64,000 bases of DNA from Anaerolineales bacterium. Lineage in GTDB: Bacteria; Chloroflexota; Anaerolineae; Aggregatilineales; J027. The stretch is taken from NCBI GenBank assembly GCA_020634155.1, contig JACKCI010000001.1, forward strand, positions 62,001 to 126,000. Reading direction: 5' to 3'. Within the stretch, counting starts at the first letter, position 1. Each line of letters begins with the position of its first letter. This document shows positions 52,323-60,716 of the stretch, piece by piece. The notes beneath the pieces are model-generated. The model saw nothing but the letters and a program-made list of their open reading frames with translations, made no database searches and had not been told where the DNA came from. A program made the translations under genes and the position numbers.

Positions 52323-53648
52323 ATTTCTCCTGAATTTATACCACTCGAACAACAAGCGGAACGCGCTTATTTAGTAGGGGTTGAGCTACGACAAGCTCGC
52401 CCCTTGTTATCTGTCCACGACTCACTGGCTGAATTGGCGCTACTGGCGGATACCGCTGGAATCGAAGTCCTTGGTCAAACATCGCAAAAATTGGACCGTG
52501 TTCACCCCTCCACTTTTGTCGGTTCTGGCAAGATTGAAGAAGTCAAGGAAGCTATGCAGGAGCTAGGGGCCAATGTGGTCATCTTTGACGATGAACTCTC
52601 GCCGCGTCACCAGCGTGAACTCGAAAACATTTTTGGCGAGGAGACCAAGGTACTCGATCGCTCGGCCCTCATTTTGGATATTTTTGCCCAACATGCCCAA
52701 ACGCATGAAGGGCGTCTGCAAATTGAGTTGGCCCAGTATGAATACCGCCTACCACGCTTGACCCGTCAATGGACACATCTTGCCCGTCAAGCAGGTGGGG
52801 GTAGCGCACGGGGTGGTTCTGGCGGGGTGGGTCTGCGCGGCCCCGGTGAAACACAGCTTGAGGTTGACCGTCGAGAAATCAGCCGGCGTATCAGCAAACT
52901 CAAAGCTGAACTTGAGCAAGTACGTGCCCACCGTAGCCGTCACCGCCAACAGCGTGACAAAACTGGTATGCCAGTGATTGCCTTGGTAGGTTATACCAAT
53001 GCGGGCAAATCGACCCTGATGCGGACATTGACCCATGAGGAGGTCTATGTGGCGAATCAACTTTTTGCTACCTTGGACACCACTACCCGACGGATTAGCC
53101 TGCCCAATGGCAAAGCAACCCTTATCGCCGATACGGTGGGGTTCATCCAAAAATTACCCACTATGTTGATTGCGGCCTTCCGCGCCACCCTTGAAGGGAT
53201 TACCGAGGCCGACCTGCTGTTGCATGTAGTCGATAGCAGCCACCCCAATATGTGGCAGCAAATCGAGACCGTAGAAGATACCCTTGCTGAAATCGAGGTG
53301 CCGGACATCCCGCGTATTTTGGTTTTGAATAAGGTTGATCAGCCCTCAGCCCTGACAATTGAGGATAATCATCCGATTCATGGCGAATACAATGCCGTTG
53401 TCAAAGTTTCGGCACTAAAAGGAGACGGCATCGCAGAACTGCTAACCACCATTGAACAAGTTTTCAAAGAAGCAATGGTGTCGGTCAAGCTGTTCTTGCC
53501 CTACCGCGAAGGCGAGATGATTAATTGGCTGCATTCGCGGGGGGTAGTGCAATCCGAAGAACACACCGAGACAGGTGTTAAGATGGAGGTGCATGTGCCA
53601 GAACGTGACTTGGCGCGTGTCCAACGGTATGAATTGCACAATACCTAA
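52323..53648 (+). CDS. hflX: GTPase HflX, apparently starting at ATT
   Basis: Ribosome-associated GTPase that splits stalled ribosomes. Motifs: the N-terminal HflX domain with HPSTFVGSGKIEEVKEAM, SPRHQRELENIFG, ILDIFAQHAQTHEGRLQIEL-AQ and GGVGLRGPGETQLEVDRR, then G1 GYTNAGKST, G3 DTVGFIQKLP and G4 LNKVDQ. The first ATG/GTG/TTG in frame (TTG 52404) would cut off the conserved first strand encoded at 52362-52388 (RAYLVGVEL). No standard start lies upstream, but ATT at 52323 has AGGAGG 6 nt before it. From there the protein has 441 residues. Confidence 0.9.
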   Translation: MSPEFIPLEQQAERAYLVGVELRQARPLLSVHDSLAELALLADTAGIEVLGQTSQKLDRVHPSTFVGSGKIEEVKEAMQELGANVVIFDDELSPRHQRELENIFGEETKVLDRSALILDIFAQHAQTHEGRLQIELAQYEYRLPRLTRQWTHLARQAGGGSARGGSGGVGLRGPGETQLEVDRREISRRISKLKAELEQVRAHRSRHRQQRDKTGMPVIALVGYTNAGKSTLMRTLTHEEVYVANQLFATLDTTTRRISLPNGKATLIADTVGFIQKLPTMLIAAFRATLEGITEADLLLHVVDSSHPNMWQQIETVEDTLAEIEVPDIPRILVLNKVDQPSALTIEDNHPIHGEYNAVVKVSALKGDGIAELLTTIEQVFKEAMVSVKLFLPYREGEMINWLHSRGVVQSEEHTETGVKMEVHVPERDLARVQRYELHNT

Positions 53649-53674
53649 CTAAAGGCATTTTGTGGTAAGCTGTT

Positions 53675-53960
53675 GCTACCAAAGCGTTGATGGCGAAAAG
53701 TAGGCGGTTGAGCGCTGTACAGAGAGCAGCTAAGGCTGAGAAGGCTGCCAGTAGTAATTGCCGAAGGACACGCCGGAGTGCTGGGGCCAAATGCACTGGT
53801 GTTAAGTCAACTAGGGCATAGTAGCCTCGGACGGGTACGCCCGTTAGCGCGTGCTGAGTAGACCGATACTCACCGAGGTCGAATCTCGCAAGGGTTCGAC
53901 GAACCAAGGTGGCACCACGAGCGCACCCCTCGTCCTTGGACGGGTCGGGTGCGTTTCTGA
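53675..53960 (+). ncRNA. T-box leader specific for tRNA-Asp
   Basis: Fills most of the 342-nt gap before aspS. Stem I is clear: GGCG (53692-53695) pairs with CGCC (53771-53774) and GGCGGTT (53703-53709) with AATTGCC (53756-53762); the AGTA S-turn element (53699-53702) faces GAAG-GAC-A, making GAC (53767-53769) the specifier codon, i.e. aspartate. The T-box sequence AAGGTGGCACCACG (53906-53919) matches the consensus at most positions; its UGGC pairs with a GCCA tRNA end, and tRNA-Asp has discriminator G73. A terminator stem follows (53922-53928 with 53946-53952, then TTTCT). Uncharged tRNA-Asp should allow aspS expression. Confidence 0.92.
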
Positions 53961-53990
53961 TTCCAGAACACAGTGAAGGAGTGCTGCAAA

Positions 53991-55310
53991 ATGCAACAAC
54001 GGATTCTGACTTCGGAACTAGCTGCCCATGTCGGGCAGCGGGTGCAACTGAAAGGCTGGCTGCACAAACTCCGCGCTCATGGAGAGGTCAATTTCCTCGT
54101 CTTACGTGACCGTAAAGGTCTCGCCCAAGCGGTCATGTCCCCCCAAGAGCTAGAACCCCTACATGGCATTCTAGCCGAGTCCATTATTGAGATAAGCGGG
54201 TTAGTTGTAGCTGAGAGCCAAGCGCCCAGTGGCTATGAACTGCATGAGGTTGAGGTCACAGTCATTAATGCTGTGACAGAGCCAACCCCGCTTGAACTCA
54301 ATAAAAAACACATCAAGTCATCCTTGCCGACATTCTTGACTCATGCCGTCATTGGGCATCGACACGTCTATCATCGAGCGGTGCTGAAGGTATCAGCAGG
54401 GGTCATGCAGGCGTTTCGGGCGATTTTGACTGAGCAGGATTTTACCGAAGTCCAAACCCCCAAGCTGGTTGGTTCCGCCACCGAAGGCGGGGCGGAGGTC
54501 TACGCAGTCGAACATTTTGGGCAGATGGCCTATCTTGCCCAAAGCCCGCAGTTCTATAAGCAAATTATGGTGGGGATATTCGAGCGAGTGTTTGAGGTCG
54601 GGCCTGTGTTCCGCGCCGAGAAACATGCCACCACCCGCCATACCAATGAATACGTCAGCCTTGATGTCGAGTTTGGGTTTATTGAGAATCACTTCACGGT
54701 GATGGAGATGGTCACCAAAGTGGTGGGTGGTATCTTGCGACATCTGCAAGCCTGCTATGCCGATGAATTAGGCTTGCTGGAGGTGGTGATGCCCTCAGCG
54801 GTGGTTGATGAACAAACACGGGCCTTCCCCTATATCAACTTCCGCGAGGCCCAACAACTGGTCACTGAGCGCTACGGGGTTACGGATGCGATTGGCGCAC
54901 CTGACCTGACCCCTGAGCATGAGCGACTCTTGGGGCAATGGGCTAAAGAAACCTATGGGAGCGATTTCTTGTTTGTGGTGGGCTATCCGATGGTCAAGCG
55001 CCCCTTCTACACCCATCCCAACCCCTCTGACCCGACCGTGAGCAATAGCTTTGACCTGCTCTTTCGTGGTACAGAGTTGATTACAGGTGGTCAACGCTTG
55101 CATCAATACGTTGATTACTTGGCAGCAGCAGAACGCTTTGGCTATGACCCTGAGAAATTTACCTCTTACTTTGAGGCTTTCAAGTATGGGATGCCACCGC
55201 ATGGCGGTTTTGCTATTGGCCTAGAGCGTTTTGTGATGCAGCTTATCCAACTGGATAATATCCGCTGGGCCTCACTATTTCCACGCGATATTCACCGCTT
55301 AACCCCCTAA
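53991..55310 (+). CDS. aspS: Aspartyl-tRNA synthetase, archaeal type
   Basis: Class II synthetase of 439 residues, with an N-terminal OB-fold anticodon-binding domain (about 1-105) and a catalytic core bearing GSATEGGAEVYAVEHFG, motif 2 FRAEKHATTRHTNEY and motif 3 GLERF near the C-terminus (RDIHRLTP end). It lacks the GAD insertion of the usual 580-residue bacterial AspRS, so it is the short archaeal form, often non-discriminating and paired with GatCAB (gatC is at 31421). The ATG at 53991 has AAGGAG 9 nt upstream; the GTG at 53973 overlaps it. A T-box leader with an Asp codon supports the identity. Confidence 0.95.
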   Translation: MQQRILTSELAAHVGQRVQLKGWLHKLRAHGEVNFLVLRDRKGLAQAVMSPQELEPLHGILAESIIEISGLVVAESQAPSGYELHEVEVTVINAVTEPTPLELNKKHIKSSLPTFLTHAVIGHRHVYHRAVLKVSAGVMQAFRAILTEQDFTEVQTPKLVGSATEGGAEVYAVEHFGQMAYLAQSPQFYKQIMVGIFERVFEVGPVFRAEKHATTRHTNEYVSLDVEFGFIENHFTVMEMVTKVVGGILRHLQACYADELGLLEVVMPSAVVDEQTRAFPYINFREAQQLVTERYGVTDAIGAPDLTPEHERLLGQWAKETYGSDFLFVVGYPMVKRPFYTHPNPSDPTVSNSFDLLFRGTELITGGQRLHQYVDYLAAAERFGYDPEKFTSYFEAFKYGMPPHGGFAIGLERFVMQLIQLDNIRWASLFPRDIHRLTP

Positions 55311-55320
55311 GCCAATCAAA

Positions 55321-55348
55321 AAGAGCCACTCCAGCGCGGGTGGCTCTT
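55321..55348. terminator. Intrinsic terminator between aspS and the PA14/SH3 gene
   Basis: A 9-bp stem AAGAGCCAC/GTGGCTCTT (55321-55329 with 55340-55348) lies between the convergent genes. On the minus strand it is followed by TTTTT, a good terminator for the PA14/SH3 gene. On the plus strand the T-run is short, so it may end aspS less efficiently. Confidence 0.75.
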
Positions 55349-55368
55349 ACAATTTCAATCCTATTTAG

Positions 55369-56403
55369 CTAGTCAAGATAGGGCAGATCATACACACGCC
55401 CCGTAATAGTCGTATAGGGCGAATAAACCCAGCCTTCGAGTTCATCCCCATAGCTGACGTAATACCAGACACTGGTGCTATTGCGACCCAGTACCAGAAT
55501 CTCAACGTCGTAGGGGATAATGCCTAAAACTTCCGTGTTTTCGTTAGGTTCAGGGCGGACGTTGAGGCGAACAAGCGTTGTGCCAGCCATACCCTCAAAT
55601 TGGTCGCCCGCAATCGGTGGTTGACGCACGATAATCGCGGCGCTATTGCCTGTCAAGTAAATATAACGAGAGGCAACCCAACCAGTGCGCCCATCTTTCA
55701 AGTCAATCCAATACCATGTACCTTCGGGGTTTTGACCCAAGAGCGGGAAACGCTGATAGAGATACACTTGGTCAATACGTTGGTAGTCAATGCCGGGGCC
55801 AGTTCGCACATTCAAAATCCCTATCGCCACATGGGCGAGGGGGGCATCAGCAGGAATAGGAGTCGGATTGGACTGAGCAGGGGGGGATTGGGGCGGTGTA
55901 TCCGGTACATCCGCAGCCTTGGCAGATTTAGGGGCAGGTTTCCAATCGACGCTGATTCCGGCAAGGCCCTCAGCGTCGTAATACTCAACCTTGATGGTGT
56001 GTTCACCCTCATCGAGCGCGGTCTGAGCAGTATGGACAACAAAGGTGCCGCTTGATTCCCATTGGTCAATCAGCAAATCATCATCAACCCATAGGCGGAT
56101 GCCATCATCAGCCCCTGCTGAAAAGAGCCATTGGCCGGCCTCAAATTCAAAGCTGGCTTTCCAACGTGCCGAAAAACCATCGACAGGTAAATCGACTGAT
56201 GGGGCGTCGAGCGACCAATTGAAGTTAAGCGTCCGATCATTCCGGATAAGGGCAGGTTCCCCAGCAAGGCTGGTGTTGGCATAGAAGCTGGCTTGCCAAA
56301 TGGTGCCGGGATTGGCTTGGCTATCGAGGGGTTGCACAAACAAGCCAATGACAAAAGTAACCAGTAAAGCGCCTGAAAGAATAAACGCTGTCCATTTTTG
56401 CAT
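55369..56403 (-). CDS. Secreted PA14-like protein with two SH3b domains
   Basis: Exported or membrane-anchored protein of 344 residues. After an N-terminal hydrophobic segment (about 5-25) comes a PA14-like beta-domain (WQASFYANTSLAGEPALIRN, FSAGADDGIRLWVDDDLLID, EGEHTIKVEYYDAEGLAGIS), a Pro-rich linker, and two bacterial SH3 domains (LNVRTGPGIDYQRIDQVYLY and LNVRPEPNENTEVLGIIPYD). Such proteins usually bind glycans or peptidoglycan. No enzyme domain is present. It is a single-gene unit with its own terminator. Confidence 0.82.
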   Translation of the reverse strand: MQKWTAFILSGALLVTFVIGLFVQPLDSQANPGTIWQASFYANTSLAGEPALIRNDRTLNFNWSLDAPSVDLPVDGFSARWKASFEFEAGQWLFSAGADDGIRLWVDDDLLIDQWESSGTFVVHTAQTALDEGEHTIKVEYYDAEGLAGISVDWKPAPKSAKAADVPDTPPQSPPAQSNPTPIPADAPLAHVAIGILNVRTGPGIDYQRIDQVYLYQRFPLLGQNPEGTWYWIDLKDGRTGWVASRYIYLTGNSAAIIVRQPPIAGDQFEGMAGTTLVRLNVRPEPNENTEVLGIIPYDVEILVLGRNSTSVWYYVSYGDELEGWVYSPYTTITGRVYDLPYLD

Positions 56404-56524
56404 AAATGATACGTCCTTTGAACCGCCTTTAGTGTTACTAAACCCAGTATAATTTGAGGATAGTCAATTTGCACAACGGTTCCACTGCTTCAATTGGACG
56501 TTATTATAGCTTTTTCCATACGGT

Positions 56525-56554
56525 TAGACAACCCAAGCCTACATGGGCTATACT
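56525..56554 (+). promoter_or_regulatory. Promoter of the herA-sirtuin unit
   Basis: TAGACA (56525-56530, 5/6) and TATACT (56549-56554, 5/6) are 18 bp apart, about 37 bp before the herA ATG at 56592. It supports that start over the longer upstream reading frame. Confidence 0.55.
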
Positions 56555-56591
56555 GAAAGAACGTTTGTTCAAGGCCATCGAGGATAGATGT

Positions 56592-58265
56592 ATGGGTTTA
56601 GATGACTGGTTTCCGCGCTCACCCTCCGCTTCTTCAACGCTTAACTTACGGATTGGGGTAGTGGTCGGCGGGTCACTGAGTAAAGGGCTACAAATTAAAC
56701 TAGACCGCGAGACGGCCATCGAAGACCTAGCCGTTGGGCGCTATGTGGTGGTGCGTGGTCAAAAAAAGCGCTTTTTTTGCATGGTCACCGATATTCAACT
56801 GGATGTGACCAATCCTGCCTTGACTGCTAATCCACCCGACATTGACGACCCATTTATGGGTGCCATCTATAGCGGGACGGCAGCTTATGGCACCCTGCAT
56901 ATTGCTCCTATGTTGGTGATTGAAGGTGAGCAGTCCAAGGAGCCGCGTCCTGTCAAGACTATCCCCAGCCATTTTATGCCAGTTGAGATTGCCACCGTTG
57001 AGGATGTCAATGATGTTTTCGGGCAAGAGGACGCCACTCACTTTAACGTTGGTGCGCCTTTGGAATTAGAGCAGACTCAAATTAACCTTGACCTACGCCG
57101 TCTAGTGGAGCGCTCGGTAGGTGTCTTTGGCAAAAGCGGCACTGGCAAGAGCTTCCTGACCCGTATCTTGCTGGCTGGGGTCATTCAGCGCAATATGGCC
57201 GCCAGCCTGATTTTTGACATGCACAACGATTATGGCTGGGAGATTACCGATGAGCGTGGCCCCAAAGCAAAAGGTCTTAAGCAACTCTTTCCTCATCGGG
57301 TCTCGATTTTGACACTGGATGAGGAGTCATCCCGCCGTCGTCAAGCCAAGTATGATTATGTGGTCACATTAGGCTATGACGAAATCGAGCCACAAGATAT
57401 TGAGATGCTGCGCGACACCCTCGACCTGACTGATTCAATGGTCGATGCCTCCTATACCCTGCATAAAAAGTTTGGCGCGGACTGGATTCGGCGCTTCTTA
57501 ACGCTGGACGGGGATGCCTTCGATGAGCTAGTGCAGACTTCCAACATCAATGGGTCGTCGGCAACAGCCCTGCAACGGCGCTTGGCACGTTTCGAGCGTT
57601 GGGAATTTTTGCGACCAGAGGGAGCCGTTGGGGATAGCGTCAACAAGATTATCCAGTTGATTGAAGAACGCAAGAGCGTGGTGCTGGAGTTTGGGCGTTA
57701 TGGCAACAACCTCGCGGCCTATATTCTGGTCGCCAATTACCTAACACGCCGCATCCATAGCTATTATGTGGAGCAGGTTGAGCGTGCTTTGGGCGACTCA
57801 GCGCTTGAGCCACCCCAGTTGTTGATTACGATTGAGGAGGCCCATAAATTCCTTGACCCTGCTGTTGCCAAGCAGACCATTTTCGGGATTATCGCCCGCG
57901 AGTTGCGGAAGTATAACGTTACTCTGCTTATTGTTGACCAGCGTCCGAGTGGGATTGATGAGGAAGTGATGAGTCAAATCGGGACACGGGTCACGGCACT
58001 ATTGGATAATGAACGCGATATTGTAGCGGTGTTGACAGGCATTAACGGGGCCAGCAGTCTGCGTGAGGTGCTGGCACGTTTGGATACCAAGCAACAAGCG
58101 ATTATCATGGGCCATGCGGTGCCAATGCCAGTGGTGGTCAAAACGCGGGCCTATGATGCAGACTTCTATGCTTCACTAGGCTATGTGGACGATCATGCGT
58201 TGCCACAAAAGGCCAAGCAAGCCCGCCAAAGTTTAGGAGATGACCGAGGTTCAAGGCGATTGTGA
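56592..58265 (+). CDS. HerA-like hexameric ATPase
   Basis: FtsK/HerA-superfamily DNA translocase of 557 residues. The N-terminal HAS-type barrel (LRIGVVVGGSLSKGLQIKLD...VGRYVVVRG) is followed by Walker A GVFGKSGTGKSFL, Walker B LLITIEEAHKFLD and the arginine-rich ELRKYNVTLLIVDQRPSGID. HerA works with NurA in end resection in archaea, or with other effectors in phage defence. The start at 56592 has GAGGA 7 nt upstream. The stop overlaps the sirtuin start (TGATG). No nurA is in the window. Confidence 0.88.
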   Translation: MGLDDWFPRSPSASSTLNLRIGVVVGGSLSKGLQIKLDRETAIEDLAVGRYVVVRGQKKRFFCMVTDIQLDVTNPALTANPPDIDDPFMGAIYSGTAAYGTLHIAPMLVIEGEQSKEPRPVKTIPSHFMPVEIATVEDVNDVFGQEDATHFNVGAPLELEQTQINLDLRRLVERSVGVFGKSGTGKSFLTRILLAGVIQRNMAASLIFDMHNDYGWEITDERGPKAKGLKQLFPHRVSILTLDEESSRRRQAKYDYVVTLGYDEIEPQDIEMLRDTLDLTDSMVDASYTLHKKFGADWIRRFLTLDGDAFDELVQTSNINGSSATALQRRLARFERWEFLRPEGAVGDSVNKIIQLIEERKSVVLEFGRYGNNLAAYILVANYLTRRIHSYYVEQVERALGDSALEPPQLLITIEEAHKFLDPAVAKQTIFGIIARELRKYNVTLLIVDQRPSGIDEEVMSQIGTRVTALLDNERDIVAVLTGINGASSLREVLARLDTKQQAIIMGHAVPMPVVVKTRAYDADFYASLGYVDDHALPQKAKQARQSLGDDRGSRRL

Positions 58266-59023
58266 TGAGCGATTTACAAACGTTTGCGGATATGATTGGT
58301 GGAGCCAAGCGGCTGGTAGTTTTAACGGGCGCGGGCATGAGTCAAGAGAGTGGTATCCCAACCTTTCGGGATGCACTAGAAGGGCTATGGGCGCAATATG
58401 ACCCCATGGAATTGGCAACCCCTGACGCCTTTGCCAATAATCCTAAACTGGTTTGGGATTGGTACCAATTTCGGCGCGAAATTGTCAATAAAACGACACC
58501 GAACCCCGGCCACTATGCCCTTGTCGAACTGGAAGCCCTGCTGCCACAAGTCATTATCATTACTCAAAATGTAGATGGCTTTCATCAGCTAGTGGGCAGC
58601 CGCGATGTGATTTGCTTGCATGGTAATATCCAGCAGGACAAATGCGCGGGCAATTGCCAAGGCGACCCGACCATTGTGGACAGCAGCCAACTGACATGGG
58701 ATGACGCGCCCCCCCTCTGCCCACACTGCAATCGCAACTATCTACGCCCCAATGTGGTCTGGTTCCGTGAGTTGTTGCCTACTGCTGAATTAGAACGCGC
58801 TCAACAAGTCTGCCTTGAGGCCGATGTGATGCTGGTGATTGGTACCAGTGGGGTGGTCTATCCAGCGGCTCAACTGCCGTTTTTGGCCTATCGCAGTGGA
58901 GCCAAGGTCTTGGAGATTAATCCAAGCCGTAGCACCATCTCCGAGATTGCTGAAATTCGGGTGGCAGGTGGCTCTGGCGAGGCCCTACCACAAGTGGTGA
59001 AGCTTATCCGTGAAAAAGCTTAA
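58265..59023 (+). CDS. NAD-dependent protein deacylase, sirtuin class III
   Basis: CobB/SIRT5-type sirtuin of 252 residues. NAD site TGAGMSQESGIPTFRD, catalytic region TQNVDGFHQLVGS and CLHGN, zinc ligands CAGNC and CPHC, and VIGTSGVVYPAAQLP are present. The pair WYQFRR corresponds to the Tyr-x-x-Arg that gives SIRT5-type enzymes preference for succinyl/malonyl lysine. The ATG overlaps the herA stop by 1 nt, so the two proteins are made together. Confidence 0.93.
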   Translation: MSDLQTFADMIGGAKRLVVLTGAGMSQESGIPTFRDALEGLWAQYDPMELATPDAFANNPKLVWDWYQFRREIVNKTTPNPGHYALVELEALLPQVIIITQNVDGFHQLVGSRDVICLHGNIQQDKCAGNCQGDPTIVDSSQLTWDDAPPLCPHCNRNYLRPNVVWFRELLPTAELERAQQVCLEADVMLVIGTSGVVYPAAQLPFLAYRSGAKVLEINPSRSTISEIAEIRVAGGSGEALPQVVKLIREKA

Positions 59024-60119
59024 GCTATTCGGCTTGCTGTTGATCATTGCAGCGCTATTCACAGCCCAAGGTGGTCTGGCCCAAACTCCAACTGATGTAT
59101 TCATCAGCCAACAGGGAGATGAGGTCAGCATCTATTTTACGAATCCGATAACTGGCCTCAGCATTGTGGCACGGATTGGCGGGTTTAGTAATGTGCCGAA
59201 TATCCTTGAGGCTTTTCACTTAACGCCAAGCGGGGTGCTGTATCAGAACCCAAGCGATGGAACGCTGCGAATCGTAAGTGCCAATGGTTTGGTGAGCAGT
59301 CTTGTGTTCATACCTCAACAGCTAGAGAACTTGCGCGGCATTAGCTTTGCCCTCTCGGAAGATGGTAACACCATTGCATGGGCCGAAATGCACTCTTTGG
59401 ATGGGGTGCGTTTTGAGACAAGTCTATTCACAGCCAGCCTGAATGGGGGTAACTTGCGAATGTTGCCAGTATTGCCTGTGACCCAAGGTAGCCCTTTCTC
59501 ACGGGTGGCGGTGCTGGGGGTATCGAATGACGCTAGTCTTGTGTTTTTTGATTTAGAGCAGCCCAATGTTGTCCGCGGCATAACGGATTATTTCATCAAC
59601 TATCAAAGCCTTTGGTTGTATATTACACCGCGCCAAGCCTACAACGCCTTACCATTGGAACCAAACTGCCACTGCCCCGCCCAAATCGCCAATGATGGTC
59701 GCACCTTCATCCGCTTAGAACGGCCTGTGCTGGGTAAAAGCTATCGTATCCACACATGGAATTTGGATAATAACACCGACCGCCTGACTCCCGCCTTCGA
59801 TACCATCTATCAACAGGGTGGGGATGTGTTGGTGAGTGACGATGGGCGCTTGGTCGCTTATTCAATGGGGGGTATTGAAGGGGTGTCGGCTAACGAGGTG
59901 ACAGCCTTTGCTTTGGTTGTGGCGGATACGAGCGCAGGAGAGCAGCGCATTATCAATGCTCCCAATGGTCAACGCTGGACGGCTATGGCATTTATTAATG
60001 AAAACCAAGAATTGATGATCGTTGATAGTTTAATCGGTGCAACGTATAAACTGGATATTGCAAGCGGAGATTATTGGCTGGTTGCTGATAAAATCTGGCT
60101 TGGTCAATTATCAAATTAA
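59010..60119 (+). CDS. Secreted protein with propeller-like repeats, unknown function
   Basis: A 369-residue exported protein: signal peptide KLKLFGLLLIIAALFTAQGG, probable cleavage near GLA-QTP. The rest is beta-rich with repeats such as ALSEDGNTIAWAEMHSLDG, GVSNDASLVFFDLEQPN and LVSDDGRLVAYSMGGIEGVS, resembling TolB/WD40-like propellers. No catalytic motif is visible. The start is GTG, 14 nt inside the end of the sirtuin gene, and it lies 9 bp before the peroxiredoxin gene. Confidence 0.6.
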   Translation: MKKLKLFGLLLIIAALFTAQGGLAQTPTDVFISQQGDEVSIYFTNPITGLSIVARIGGFSNVPNILEAFHLTPSGVLYQNPSDGTLRIVSANGLVSSLVFIPQQLENLRGISFALSEDGNTIAWAEMHSLDGVRFETSLFTASLNGGNLRMLPVLPVTQGSPFSRVAVLGVSNDASLVFFDLEQPNVVRGITDYFINYQSLWLYITPRQAYNALPLEPNCHCPAQIANDGRTFIRLERPVLGKSYRIHTWNLDNNTDRLTPAFDTIYQQGGDVLVSDDGRLVAYSMGGIEGVSANEVTAFALVVADTSAGEQRIINAPNGQRWTAMAFINENQELMIVDSLIGATYKLDIASGDYWLVADKIWLGQLSN

Positions 60120-60128
60120 GGAGATATG

Positions 60129-60590
60129 ATGCCTAACATTGGTGATACCGCACCCGACTTTGAACTCTTGAACCAAGATGGTCAACCGACCCGTCTCTCC
60201 GATTTTCGAGGACAGACCGTTGTGCTGTTCGCCTATCCCAAGGCCGCCACGCCGGGTTGCACGACCCAAGCCTGTGGTCTGCGCGATGCGTGGCCCACAT
60301 TTGAGACCCATAATGCTACCGTTATCGGAATTAGCCCCGATATGCCCGACGCACTGAAGGCATGGAAAGAGGCCGAGAAATTGCCCTATACTCTGGTCTC
60401 TGACCCTGACCATCAGGTGCTAGAGGCGTGGGACGCATGGGGGGAACGCTCCATGTATGGCAAGAAATATATGGGCGTGATTCGCTCACATTGGGTAATT
60501 GACCCTGATGGCAAGGTCATTGACACGCAACTGAAAATCACGCCGGAAAAGAGTGTTGAGAAAGCCGTGAAATTGGTTGCCCAAGAATAA
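60129..60590 (+). CDS. bcp: Peroxiredoxin, BCP/PrxQ type
   Basis: Thiol peroxidase of 153 residues that reduces hydroperoxides. The active-site segment TPGCTTQACGLRD has the peroxidatic Cys and, five residues on, the resolving Cys of the PrxQ group. Other features: VGDTAPDFELLNQDG-like start (NIGDTAPDFEL), VVLFAYPKAATPGC, GISPDMPDALKAWKE and SDPDHQVLEAWDAWGE. GGAG is 5 nt before the second of two adjacent ATGs. It is followed by a strong terminator. Confidence 0.94.
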   Translation: MPNIGDTAPDFELLNQDGQPTRLSDFRGQTVVLFAYPKAATPGCTTQACGLRDAWPTFETHNATVIGISPDMPDALKAWKEAEKLPYTLVSDPDHQVLEAWDAWGERSMYGKKYMGVIRSHWVIDPDGKVIDTQLKITPEKSVEKAVKLVAQE

Positions 60591-60593
60591 AAC

Positions 60594-60616
60594 ACCGCCC
60601 TTCTGGGGCGGTTTTT
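60594..60616 (+). terminator. Intrinsic terminator after the peroxiredoxin gene
   Basis: A 7-bp stem ACCGCCC/GGGCGGT (60594-60600 with 60606-60612) with a 5-nt loop runs into TTTTTGTTT. It is a textbook Rho-independent terminator four bases after the stop codon. Confidence 0.9.
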
Positions 60617-60652
60617 GTTTAGGGACACAAGCCTTCGCTGAATGAACGTGTA

Positions 60653-60681
60653 TGGAAAAACTGGATGCCCTAGGTTATAGT
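60653..60681 (+). promoter_or_regulatory. Promoter of ychF
   Basis: TGGAAA (60653-60658, 4/6) and TATAGT (60676-60681, 5/6) are 17 bp apart, about 36 bp before the ychF ATG and downstream of the preceding terminator. Confidence 0.5.
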
Positions 60682-60716
60682 GTTTGGCGCAACACACCAA
60701 TTGAGGAGACAAAGCT

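Noticed and set aside
53578..53907. Minus-strand open frame of 109 codons over the aspS leader
   Set aside because: It covers the T-box stems, has no recognisable protein features, and the RNA structure explains the region.
56592..59023. Calling the herA-sirtuin pair an anti-phage system outright
   Set aside because: The sirtuin has a full zinc ribbon and deacylase specificity residues, and no other defence or mobile genes are nearby.
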